Positions 1 to 7,900 of a stretch of 12,733 nucleotides of DNA are shown piece by piece. This DNA comes from Myxococcales bacterium (GTDB lineage Bacteria > Myxococcota_A > Polyangia > Polyangiales > Houyiibacteriaceae): NCBI GenBank assembly GCA_030622585.1, contig JAUXFZ010000020.1, positions 1-12,733 of the forward strand, given 5' to 3'. The notes under the pieces are model-generated. The model was not told the origin of the DNA, ran no database searches, and saw only the letters and a program-made list of their open reading frames with translations. Position 1 is the stretch's first letter. Each line of letters opens with the position of its first letter. The translations under genes and the position numbers were made by a program.

Positions 1-879
1 CGCCTTGACGTGCGGTCCGGCGTCCATCGTTGCCCACACCGGGATGCCCCGCTCTCGCAACCCACGCACCGTGGCGAGGGCAGCCAGGGTAGCCGGCGGC
101 CAGTAGAGGATCGGCGGGTCTGACGTGATCGCGCAACAGTGAAAAGCGAGCGTGCTTTGCTCCATGGCGGGGCCCAGGGTGTCGAGGTCGCGTTCCTTTA
201 TCGCGCGCTTGATTCTCCGCGACCACTTGGGCGCCTGCCTCAACCATGCCTCGTAGTACGGAGATGTCTTGCGCGAGCGTTCCATCCCCTCGGTCGAGCC
301 TACTTTCTTTTGACCGGGCTCGGTCGCAGCGACGATGAGGCGAATATTCCAGTGCTCGGGAGGCGCAATCGGTCGCGCGGCCAAGTCGGCGTCGCCGCGA
401 CTGCCCGCGGGTAGCTCGACGAACCCTCCATAGATCGAGCGAGCGGCCGACGCGCTCGATGCCCGCGCCAGAGCGCTCAGCCTCCGAGCGTTGAATCGGA
501 GACCCGCCGCGGCCGACGCTGCAGCCGCGAGCGCCGCAAAGCCGGACGCACTCGAAGCGAGCCCCGCCGCCGTGGGAAAGTGATTGTGGCTCGTCACGTG
601 CGCGTTCACGCGCAGTCGAGCTTCCCGCCGAACGCGGTCGAGCATGGCCGTGACCCGTTCTGCTTCGGCTGCCGTCGCCCGCCGGCCGTCGAGTCGCACG
701 AGGTCAGCTTTCAAGGAGGCGTCGAACCGGACTCGAGTTTCGGTGACGAGTTGGTCCAGCGTGAGTGAGATGCTTGGCACGGCAGGGATGTTCCGTTTCA
801 CGTCTGCCTTTCCCCAGTATTTGGCGAGGGCGATGTTTGCACAGGCCCGAGCGCTTGCTTCCATGACCCGATCGGTCAC
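1..879 (-). CDS. mvaD: Diphosphomevalonate decarboxylase, 3' end cut by window edge
   Basis: This GHMP-family enzyme converts mevalonate 5-diphosphate to isopentenyl diphosphate with ATP, releasing CO2, in the cytoplasm. My own translation gives 293 residues, open at position 1; the family is usually about 320-330, so roughly 30-40 residues lie outside. Visible motifs are ANIALAKYWGK (residues 13-24), the ATP loop SHNHFPTAAGLASSASG (97-113), ARSIYGGFVE (146-155), CAITSDPP (249-256) and TMDAGPHVK (284-292), which carries the catalytic Asp286. Arg147, matching the conserved substrate-binding Arg, is present. The usual GSGSA stretch before it reads SSASA (141-145), which is unusual. I chose the GTG at 879 because GGAGG (887-891) lies 7 nt upstream; an ATG at 864 is the alternative. 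The start overlaps the mevalonate kinase stop by 4 bp (GTGA), so the two are probably coupled. A phosphomevalonate decarboxylase specificity cannot be excluded from sequence alone, but the core motifs are those of the classical enzyme. Confidence 0.93.
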   Translation of the reverse strand, partial: MTDRVMEASARACANIALAKYWGKADVKRNIPAVPSISLTLDQLVTETRVRFDASLKADLVRLDGRRATAAEAERVTAMLDRVRREARLRVNAHVTSHNHFPTAAGLASSASGFAALAAAASAAAGLRFNARRLSALARASSASAARSIYGGFVELPAGSRGDADLAARPIAPPEHWNIRLIVAATEPGQKKVGSTEGMERSRKTSPYYEAWLRQAPKWSRRIKRAIKERDLDTLGPAMEQSTLAFHCCAITSDPPILYWPPATLAALATVRGLRERGIPVWATMDAGPHVKA

Positions 880-1772
880 GCGCTCACCTCCGCAACGAAC
901 GCTCCCTCTCCGAGCAGGCCTTGCAGCCGAAGTGCTTCGTCACGCTTTGGCACTAAAGCAAACATACACCCCCCGCCGCCCGCGCCCGTCATCTTGGCGC
1001 CAAGCGCGCCCGCTTCTCTCGCGGCGTGGCACATGTCGTCCAGTTGCGTGGTGCACAGCATGAGGGAGCTGAGGATCGTGTGATTGAGGTCGAGCAGTTG
1101 CCCCAGCGCGATGTGATCGCCGGCTTCGATGGCGAGTTTGGCATTGCGCACCAGCACCTCGATTCCTTCGAACGCCTTGGTCACGCGCTTCGGGTCGTTC
1201 CCGAGCTGACGGCCCACAGATGCCACCATGTCTTTGGTGCTCGAAGACTTGCCACTGTACCCGATCACCAAGTGTAGCGGCTTGTTCGAGTGCAGGGGTC
1301 GAAGCGCCTCATCCTTGCGATAGAGCGCGACGCCTCCCACCGCCGAGATCGTGTTGTCGATCCCCGAAGGGTTGCCGTGAAAGACCTTCTCCCAAGAAAG
1401 CGCGGCCGCCGCGAGCTCGAGTCGCGTCCGCTCGATGCCGAGAGCTTCGTCGATCGCGTCCAGAACGGCCACGCCGATCGCGGCGGAGCAACCGAGTCCC
1501 GCGCCGGCAGGGAGATCGACCTGCGCGTTCACCTCCAGCGCGGGTCGCCCGGGATACAGCGCGAGCGCAACGGCAAACGCTCGTTCGAGAGGCTCCTCGC
1601 CGTCCGTGTTCGGACCGAGTGTCAGATCCCATGGCGCCAGACGCAACAGATCGCGCTCCGCGACGACGGCTTGCGCCGTGACGCCCCGCTCGATGCCAAC
1701 GGCGATGGCAGGGCACCCATGAACGACGGCATGCTCACCGAGTAAGATGACCTTGCCTCTGCCGAAACCCAT
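876..1772 (-). CDS. mvk: Mevalonate kinase
   Basis: This enzyme phosphorylates mevalonate to mevalonate 5-phosphate with ATP, the first kinase step of the mevalonate pathway, in the cytoplasm. The 298-residue protein is a complete GHMP kinase of normal to slightly short bacterial length. It has the N-terminal GKVILLGEHAVVHG (residues 6-19, with the active-site Lys7), the ATP-binding loop PAGAGLGCSAA (88-98), the metal-ligand Glu128 in SWEKVFHG, GNPSGIDN (133-140) with catalytic-base Asp139, and the C-terminal GAGGGGC (263-269). The HAVVHG form with the GNPSGIDN loop separates it from phosphomevalonate and homoserine kinases. The ATG at 1772 shares one base with the stop of the upstream prenyl synthase gene (TGATG), and GAGGG sits 5 nt before it (1778-1782). 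Its own stop overlaps the start of mvaD. It is therefore the middle gene of a coupled three-gene operon. Confidence 0.96.
   Translation of the reverse strand: MGFGRGKVILLGEHAVVHGCPAIAVGIERGVTAQAVVAERDLLRLAPWDLTLGPNTDGEEPLERAFAVALALYPGRPALEVNAQVDLPAGAGLGCSAAIGVAVLDAIDEALGIERTRLELAAAALSWEKVFHGNPSGIDNTISAVGGVALYRKDEALRPLHSNKPLHLVIGYSGKSSSTKDMVASVGRQLGNDPKRVTKAFEGIEVLVRNAKLAIEAGDHIALGQLLDLNHTILSSLMLCTTQLDDMCHAAREAGALGAKMTGAGGGGCMFALVPKRDEALRLQGLLGEGAFVAEVSA
887..891 (-). promoter_or_regulatory. Ribosome-binding site deciding the mvaD GTG start
   Basis: GGAGG on the minus strand, 7 nt before the GTG at 879 and inside the last codons of mevalonate kinase. The internal ATG at 864 would be 22 nt away, so the GTG is preferred. 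Confidence 0.75.
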
Positions 1773-2794
1773 CAGGTCCCTCGGTCCGTGAGCTGCCGTG
1801 TCACCTCTTCGAGGATCTGCTTGGCTTCATCGTCGAATGGGGAGGCTTCGAGGACGCGGCGCGCTTCGTCGGCCAAGAAGCTGAGCCGCGTTCCCACCTC
1901 GCGTCTGGCGGCGGACAGGACTTCGGTGGCGGCGAGGACGTCTTCGTCGGTGGCATCCGCGCGTCCCCAGACGCCTTCGAGCACGGCGCGGTCCGTGGCG
2001 CTTGGAGCCAGTTGACCGAACGCTGCGACGACGGCGTTGTGCTTGCCGTGCCGCAGGTCATCGCCAGGTTTTCCGGTCTGCTGGGCATTGCCGAAGGTTC
2101 CAAGGAGGTCGTCCTTCAGTTGGAAGGCGACCCCGAGAGGAGCAGCCCAGCGGCGCAGTGATTGCATGCCAGCCTCGTCTACGTCAGCGAGGATGCCCCC
2201 AAGCTCCGCCGGCCCCCGTGTCGTGTAGCTCCCGGTCTTCAAGTCATGCATGCGTTCGACGTCGTTGTCGGTCATGAGGTCCAGCTGCTGTCCGGCAAAG
2301 ACTTCCTTCTGGATTCGAACGAACAGCGCCAAGCCTTCGTCTCGTCGGCTCACGGGAAAGCTGCCGCTGAGCAGAAGCTCCCAGCCGAACGTCGAAGCCA
2401 GATCTCCGGCAAGGATTCCGAGGCTGGCGCCGAGGTGGTCGTGATGGTGCTTTTGCTGGAAGGCGTAGTGTACGGCTGGCCCCCCGCGGCGTTCGTTGTC
2501 TTCGTCCATCCAGTCGTCGTGAATCAGCAGGTATGTCTGCAGCAACTCCAACGCGGCGCCGACCTCGAACGTCGGGCCGAGGTCGGTGGCTCCGCTGGCC
2601 GCGCGATAGGCCGCCGCAGTGACGATGGGTCGCAGCCGCTTGCCTCCGCGCATGGTCAGGTCGCGGACCTCGGTGACCAGCTCGATGGCGTGTGACGAAA
2701 GTTGAGTCGCCTCTTCGCGCTTCGAGTCGAAAAACCGTTCCAGGATCGCGTCAACGTTCCCGCGGATGCCCCTCATCCAAGATTCGATATCCAT
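1772..2794 (-). CDS. Polyprenyl diphosphate synthase (FPP/GGPP type)
   Basis: This trans-prenyltransferase condenses isopentenyl diphosphate onto allylic diphosphates. With the chosen start it has 340 residues. Motifs are GGKRLRP (50-56), the first Asp-rich motif DDWMD (93-97), a GQQLD segment (168-172), KTGSYT (186-191) and FQLKDD (224-229) followed by LLG, so the second motif is DDxxG rather than DDxxD. The same loop continues as TGKPGDD (240-246), a form I associate with IdsA-like GGPP synthases of actinobacteria and myxobacteria. Tyr88, five residues before the first motif, is the known chain-length gate position and favours a short product, FPP or GGPP (inference). I chose the ATG at 2794 because AAGGG (2798-2802) precedes it and the family N-terminus starts near it. 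A longer reading to 2950 would run through the divergent isomerase start and adds nothing family-like. It is the first gene of the operon with mvk and mvaD. Confidence 0.92.
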   Translation of the reverse strand: MDIESWMRGIRGNVDAILERFFDSKREEATQLSSHAIELVTEVRDLTMRGGKRLRPIVTAAAYRAASGATDLGPTFEVGAALELLQTYLLIHDDWMDEDNERRGGPAVHYAFQQKHHHDHLGASLGILAGDLASTFGWELLLSGSFPVSRRDEGLALFVRIQKEVFAGQQLDLMTDNDVERMHDLKTGSYTTRGPAELGGILADVDEAGMQSLRRWAAPLGVAFQLKDDLLGTFGNAQQTGKPGDDLRHGKHNAVVAAFGQLAPSATDRAVLEGVWGRADATDEDVLAATEVLSAARREVGTRLSFLADEARRVLEASPFDDEAKQILEEVTRQLTDRGT

Positions 2795-2870
2795 TTGCCC
2801 TTGCGCCACCGTGTCAGTGTCCCTATTCCGAGCTACGTACACGGCGGGACGCTGCCGAGCAAGCGACGTG
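2795..2870. promoter_or_regulatory. Divergent promoter region, prenyl synthase / isomerase
   Basis: This 76-bp spacer separates two divergently transcribed isoprenoid genes and must hold promoters for both unless they start inside the opposite gene. A weak sigma-70-like pair on the plus strand is TTGCGC (2801-2806) and TATTCC (2824-2829), 17 nt apart. On the minus strand TTGCTC (2857-2862) lies 17 nt from TACGTA (2834-2839), which is a poor -10. A GTGTC-A-GTGTC direct repeat sits at 2811-2821. I see no clear operator or riboswitch. The existence of the region is well supported by the gene layout; the individual elements are guesses. Confidence 0.5.
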
Positions 2871-3911
2871 ATGACCGCAGACATTGAGCAGAGAAAGGCC
2901 GACCATCTCGATCTGTGCGCGACTGATGATGTCGCGTTTCGGCAGCGCACGACCCTGCTCGAATGCGTGCGGCTGGTGCATCAGGCGCTTCCGGAGGCGG
3001 ACTTCGATTCGATCGACAGACGCGTTCGGCTTCTCGGTAAGGAGCTGCGCGCGCCGTTGTTGATCGCTGCCATGACCGGCGGGCATGAGCGTGCTGCGGA
3101 GATCAACCAAGCCCTCGCTTTGATCGCAAATGAGCTCGGATACGCGTTTGGCTTGGGAAGCCAGCGCGCGATGCAGCAACGTCCTGAGACGAGTTGGACG
3201 TACCAGGTGCGCGCGCGCGCGCCAGAGGCTCTGCTCTTCGGCAACGTGGGCGTGGTGCAAGCACGCGACATGTCCACCGAGGCTATCGCGCGGATGATCG
3301 AGGAGGTCGGCGCCGACGCCCTCTGTGTGCACATGAACCCCGCCATGGAGCTGGTTCAGTCCGAAGGCGATCGGGATTTCAGCCGCGGTCTACAGACCTT
3401 CCAACGACTTTGGTCGGAGCTCGATGTACCGGTGATCGCCAAGGAGACGGGGAGCGGAATCAGCCGCGAGGTCGCCACCCAGCTTCGCGCGATCGGCATC
3501 CGGCATGTGGATACGTCGGGCGCTGGCGGCACCTCTTGGGTCGGCGTCGAAACGCTACGCGCTGAAGGCGACGGACAAGCACTCGGAGAGGCTCTGTGGG
3601 ACTGGGGTATCCCCACCGCAGCCTCGGTTCGGTACTGCGTCGACGCCGGCATGACGACGATTGCGACTGGCGGTATCCGGACCGGCATGGACGTTGCGCG
3701 GGCGATTGCCCTGGGTGCGAGTTGCGCGGGAATCGCGCGCCACGTCTATCAAGCGTTCCTCGGAGGCGGTATCGGTGGTGCTCGCTCGTTCTTGTCGCGC
3801 ATCGAGCGTGAGCTCCGGTCGGTCATGCTGCTGTGCGGCGCGAAGACGATCGAGGACCTGCAGAAGGCACCTCGTGTCGTCACCGGTGAGCTCCGCGACT
3901 GGCTCACCTAG
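2871..3911 (+). CDS. fni: Isopentenyl-diphosphate delta-isomerase, type 2 (FMN-dependent)
   Basis: This enzyme interconverts isopentenyl and dimethylallyl diphosphate using reduced FMN and Mg2+. Of the 346 residues, the family marks visible are RKADH (8-12), AAMTGG (66-71), GLGSQRA (94-100), GNVGV (124-128), HMNPAMELVQ (154-163), AKETGSG (190-196), DTSGAGGTSW (214-223) and TGGIRTGMDVARAIALGA (266-283), the last forming the FMN phosphate site of the TIM barrel. In the motif usually written HxNxxQE the Gln is Met159 here, next to the metal-binding Glu160; this Gln is implicated in proton transfer in studied enzymes. I chose the ATG at 2871 because the family begins just before RKxDH. A GTG at 2868 is directly adjacent, and no strong ribosome-binding site is visible. 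Upstream codons to 2766 lie inside the divergent gene. It supplies the dimethylallyl primer for the prenyl synthase across the spacer. Confidence 0.95.
   Translation: MTADIEQRKADHLDLCATDDVAFRQRTTLLECVRLVHQALPEADFDSIDRRVRLLGKELRAPLLIAAMTGGHERAAEINQALALIANELGYAFGLGSQRAMQQRPETSWTYQVRARAPEALLFGNVGVVQARDMSTEAIARMIEEVGADALCVHMNPAMELVQSEGDRDFSRGLQTFQRLWSELDVPVIAKETGSGISREVATQLRAIGIRHVDTSGAGGTSWVGVETLRAEGDGQALGEALWDWGIPTAASVRYCVDAGMTTIATGGIRTGMDVARAIALGASCAGIARHVYQAFLGGGIGGARSFLSRIERELRSVMLLCGAKTIEDLQKAPRVVTGELRDWLT
3207..3222. repeat. Alternating GT/GC purine-pyrimidine run
   Basis: Sixteen bases alternate G with T or C without a break inside the isomerase gene, encoding Val-Arg-Ala-Arg-Ala. It is a potential left-handed-DNA tract or a slippage site, but it is explained by Arg/Ala codon use in GC-rich DNA. 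Confidence 0.6.
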
Positions 3912-3912
3912 T

Positions 3913-3934
3913 GTGCGGATCTCTTCTCTCGCAC
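3913..3934. other. Inverted repeat between convergent genes
   Basis: GTGCG (3913-3917) and CGCAC (3930-3934) form a 5-bp stem with a 12-nt loop. It begins just after the isomerase stop and, on the minus strand, just after the channel gene stop. No T-run follows on the minus strand, so if it ends the transport operon it does so as a weak or factor-assisted stop. Confidence 0.3.
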
Positions 3935-3949
3935 TCTAGGTAGAGTTTT
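3933..3949 (+). terminator. Possible weak terminator after the isomerase gene
   Basis: ACTCT-AGGT-AGAGT (3933-3946) is a perfect 5-bp hairpin with a 4-nt loop. It is followed by a short T tract (3946-3949, then CTTC), about 22 nt after the isomerase stop. The stem is short and A/T-rich, and the right arm overlaps the 3' end of the channel gene, so this is a tentative intrinsic terminator for plus-strand transcription only. Confidence 0.35.
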
Positions 3950-4988
3950 CTTCGGGTGGGTCGCTGGGGAGGGTTTCGGGTTCCTCGGGCTCGTGGCGCA
4001 GTAGGTCCTCGACACGTTCGAGAAGCTCTCCCTCGAAGTGAACCGAAAAGCGAGGCTCGAGGAGCTTCGTGCGAACCCGCCAAACGACCGGGTCTGCGGG
4101 GTCCCGCAACACCACCGGCGCGGCCCCGGCAAGCACCCAGGGCGAGCTGAGTATTGCGTCGGTGAGCGCTCGGCGGACCTTCCCGGCGTCGTGATAGCCT
4201 TCGAGGCGTACCACGACCTCGTGCTCGGCGTCCGCGCCGGCGTCGTATACCATCGGCGCGCCGACCATGGCGCGGTTGGGTACCGTCAATCGGTGACCCT
4301 GTCCATCGCGCAGCCAAGTCGCGCGAAGGGATCGTCCCTCGACCGTCCCCTGGAAACCATCCCCGGAGACCCACATGCCTTTCTTCACGCGGCGCTCCGT
4401 TGCCAAGATGGCTCCCGCGACCAGGTCGGCGAAGAGATCCCGCACCGACCAGCTGACGACCACGGCGAGCACGGCGAGCGTCCAGAGAATCCACTCGCGT
4501 CCGCCTGGCGCCAACCTGAGGACAATCGCGAGCAGCAGTCCGAGGCCGACCAGTCGTAGGACGAAGACCAGGGCGCCTAGAATGCGCCGCAACGGAATGT
4601 TGGTCGTGATCCAAGTGCGAGCGCGCTCGGTGACGAACAATACGAGGCCCACTCCGAGGAGTGAAAGGAAGAGAGCCAGGAGCGGGTTCCGGTCTTCGAG
4701 CGGCGGCGGCTCCGCAACCTGCGCGGTGCCTCTGGCGATCCAGCGTGGGGGTTCTAAAACGCGTTGATCGGCTCGAGTGTCCGGCTCGGAAGGCGCCGCC
4801 TCGTCGGGGGCGCGCTTCCTCGCCGGAGCCGGCGGCTTTGCTTGATCTTCTGGCTGGCTCGGGCGCTGTGCCTTCGGTGCGCCCGCCGCGGAGTCGTGTC
4901 CCGACGGCTCGAGCAACTGTGCCCCCGCTGGCGCAGCGATCGAGGCGACGAGGAGCACCGACAACCATACGTGGCGAAGTGCGATCAT
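3936..4988 (-). CDS. MscS-family mechanosensitive ion channel
   Basis: This is an inner-membrane channel that would open under membrane tension and release solutes and ions on hypo-osmotic shock. It has 350 residues from the ATG at 4988. There is a signal peptide at about 1-24 (Arg near the N-terminus, hydrophobic core, AGA before Gln) and a Pro/Ala/charged, probably disordered periplasmic stretch at about 25-95. Three membrane segments follow at about 102-120, 137-159 and 167-182. The last runs into the MscS core VRDLFADLVAGAIL (182-195), and then the beta domain with GFQGTVEGR (211-219), DGQGHRLTVPN (228-238) and a C-terminal cytoplasmic alpha/beta part. The pore helix has Val where E. coli MscS has a Gly/Ala pattern, so gating or conductance may differ. 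The start shares one base with the upstream stop (TGATG); a GTG at 5000 is an alternative. It is the last gene of the transport operon and fits as its osmotic release valve. Confidence 0.88.
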   Translation of the reverse strand: MIALRHVWLSVLLVASIAAPAGAQLLEPSGHDSAAGAPKAQRPSQPEDQAKPPAPARKRAPDEAAPSEPDTRADQRVLEPPRWIARGTAQVAEPPPLEDRNPLLALFLSLLGVGLVLFVTERARTWITTNIPLRRILGALVFVLRLVGLGLLLAIVLRLAPGGREWILWTLAVLAVVVSWSVRDLFADLVAGAILATERRVKKGMWVSGDGFQGTVEGRSLRATWLRDGQGHRLTVPNRAMVGAPMVYDAGADAEHEVVVRLEGYHDAGKVRRALTDAILSSPWVLAGAAPVVLRDPADPVVWRVRTKLLEPRFSVHFEGELLERVEDLLRHEPEEPETLPSDPPEENST

Positions 4989-7900
4989 CAGAGCACCCAC
5001 CCGCGTTCCGCAAGGACGCGACCTAGCACGCCTCGCAGGTGGACCGTGATCACGAACGCTCCTTCGTGCTCGTCGAGTAAACCGAGATGCGCGAGCCGGC
5101 TAAGCTGCGCCTGAGCGGTGTTGATGTCGAGCCTGAACAGTCTTGCCTGGCCGGCGGCGTCGATCCAACCTTCGCGCGCGATCTGATAGAGGTTCACCAA
5201 GACGTCATCCGGAAGGCGCCTCACGCGGGCGTACGAAGAGGCCGGGATGGGACCCACGTGTACGATGTCGTCCTGGATCCCCCGGATGGAAGCCAACCAG
5301 AGTCGAAGCGCGTCGCGCACGAGACCACCCGTCGCCTGGTGAAGCTCATGGAAGTATTGATCGTAGGGCCGGCGAATCCGGGTGGCACTTCGCGCGAACA
5401 GACCCTCGATCGGCGATCCGTCTCCGCGATCGAACGAGTGCTCAAAGCCGCTCAACCGATGTCTGGCGATCACGGCCGCTTGCAGTTCTTGCTCGCTCAG
5501 CGGATCGAGTCGGATGGTCTCCGGGAATGCGTCCCGCAGCGGGGCGACAGTCGAAGCAAAGTTCCAGAATAGGACAGCGCCGTGCGCCAACCAGCGGCGA
5601 CGTCCCCCCTCTTCGATGATGCCCTTCACGAAACGGCGAAGCGGGTCAAAACCGCCGGGCGCCATCGAGAGCATCCAATGAAGCCCGTCGACGACGACGA
5701 GCTGACCTTCGGGTGCGTCCTGGAAGATTGCATCGACATCCTCTACGCTCACCGGCGCGGTGAAGACGACTCGTTTCACGTTCTTCCAGCGGCGGCTTCG
5801 CACGATCGCGCTAGAGACCGCCGCCTTGCCGACGCCGTCGACACCGACCAGCGCAACGGATCGCAGTCGCCCCTTCACCTCGCTCGAAAGCACTGCCTCC
5901 GCACGGCGAATTTCTTCCTCACGGCCGGTGAGAACATCTCCGGCTTCCATCGTATCGGCACCGAAAAGCCGCCGGTAGACGAGCGGAAGGTCGGCGGCCA
6001 CATTCGGCGCGGCGAACGCTCCGGCAGAGAGCTCTTCGGTTGGCAACGCTGCCGCGAGGCCGAGCCGGTCGCTCCATCGCTCCAGGCGCTCCTCGCCGAA
6101 CAACGCCCGGAGACCGCCACGCAGCTGGGCTTTGAGCCGCTTGCGGCGAGGCTCGCGCTCTGCCTTTGCCATCATGCGAAGACCACTCGCTGCGCGGCGC
6201 ATCGCTTCGAGGCGTGACCTGCTGAACGAGCCCTCCGCCAGCTCTCCGCGAAGCGTTGCGAGCGTGCCGAGCGCGGCGTCACGCATCTCGGTTTCGATCA
6301 TCGTGGGCCAGCCCGTGGCTTCGGCGCGGATCTCCTCGAGCGAGTTGTAGCTCCGCTCCAGTTGTCCGTAGAGCATGTCGCGCAGGAGTGTGTGCATCTC
6401 CTCCGGGATCGCCTCGTCATGAACGATTTCGAGCTCCGCCGTCGCGAGCTCCACGTTGAAAGCGATGACGCGCTCGAGTTCTTGAAGCAGATTCGCCAAA
6501 GGCTGAACGCGTTCCGCGAGCTCTCGACGACTCGCGAGCAGCTTCGGGGCCACGCGACTGTCGATGTAGGTGAGCACGATCTCCCGGAAGGGGACCTCGA
6601 CCTCCGGCAGTGAAGTTGGCAGGCGCCATTCGCCTGTCTGTCGCTGACCCACGGTTACGCGGTATCGAGGAGTGAGGCCGCGGCAAGCGTCGACCAGGGT
6701 ATCGAGCAGCGGTGCGATCTTCGCGTCGTCGCTCAGGTCTTGGTACAGCTCAGTGGTTACACGCGCGGCTTCGCCTGCGGCCTTGCTGGCCGCCTCAGTG
6801 GCTTGGCGCAACGCTGCCGCGAGCTCGTCACCGGAGTAATCTCTTTCGAGCTCAGCGTTGAGCGCGGATAGGGTCTTCTGAAGAGTGTCGCTCACACGCT
6901 CCACCTGGGATCCGCCGCGCCGGGTTACCGTGCTGGTGAGGCGCGACACGTACTCTGCGACGTTGTCTTTAATGCGCGCTTCGAGCCCGAGCAGCTCCAA
7001 CTCCATCGCCAATGAGGAGTACTCGGCGGAGCTTGCCTTGCGAAGGTTGGTCACGTCTTTGGTGAGCGTCTCCATCGCCCGCATGCGGTTTGCGAAGCGG
7101 CGGCTCGTCCGGCGCTCGCCTGAAGCCAGGTCGAGCGTTCCGAATACCGGGAGATCTTCTTTTATCTGGACGAAGCCAGTAGCCAACGCACTTGCGGCTC
7201 GATGCGTGCCGTCGCCCGTGATGCGAACGATTTCGTCGAGCGCGAGAGCGAGCTCCTCTTCCACGTCGTGCCGTAGTCGAACTAGCTGGCGCTCGAGGTC
7301 GGCGTCGGGCGTGGCCGAAACGTCGACGATGTCGTCGTACCCCGCGATCACGCCGTCGAACAGGCTTCGGGTCCGAGCCGCGAGGTGCCGGTCAGCCTCG
7401 ACGAAGAGCGCGGCCAAGCCCTCGAGTCGCGCCGGCGCGTCATAGGACAGATGGAAGCGGCCCAGAGCGCGCAGGCGAACGTCACGCGTCGGCGCGCCTT
7501 GTCCGAACGCTTTTCGCCAGTTTCGTCTCGAGCGAAGGATCTGGCGGCGGAACCGTTTCCACAGCGAATCGCTTTCCTTCGATTCGTACGATGCGTCCTC
7601 GTAGGGAGCAATGACGACCTCCGGCAGCTCGTCGACCAGGCCGTCCACGTTGTCCAGCATGGTTTCCGGGGTCCAAGTCAGCTTCGCGAGCGTCACCGAA
7701 CGGCCGAGGACGATACCTCGCCAATGTGCCGCTAATTCGGCTTGTGCAGAGCGCAGCATCGTCACCAGCTCGTCTCGCTCGGTGCCCTCCTCAGTGCGCG
7801 CCTGAACGGTTAGCCGTCGATGGTGACGGAGGAACTCCCGTCGTAGATCGCGCAGGTATTTCCCCGCTTCGAGCTGAAACTCTCGAAGCGGCCCGGTCGA

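Noticed and set aside
139..414. 91-codon plus-strand frame at the left end
   Set aside because: It is antisense to mvaD, whose motifs run through the same bases.
2766..2870. Longer N-terminus for the isomerase (frame open to 2766)
   Set aside because: It lies inside the prenyl synthase start region, and the family begins just before the RKxDH motif, matching the ATG at 2871.
2795..2950. Longer N-terminus for the prenyl synthase (frame open to 2950)
   Set aside because: The extra 52 residues do not resemble the family and would overlap the start of the divergent isomerase gene. The ATG at 2794 has its own ribosome-binding site.
3904..5013. 369-codon minus-strand frame over the channel gene
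   Set aside because: Its translation is Arg/Gly/Pro-rich with no domain pattern. The overlapping frame has a signal peptide, membrane helices and the MscS core.
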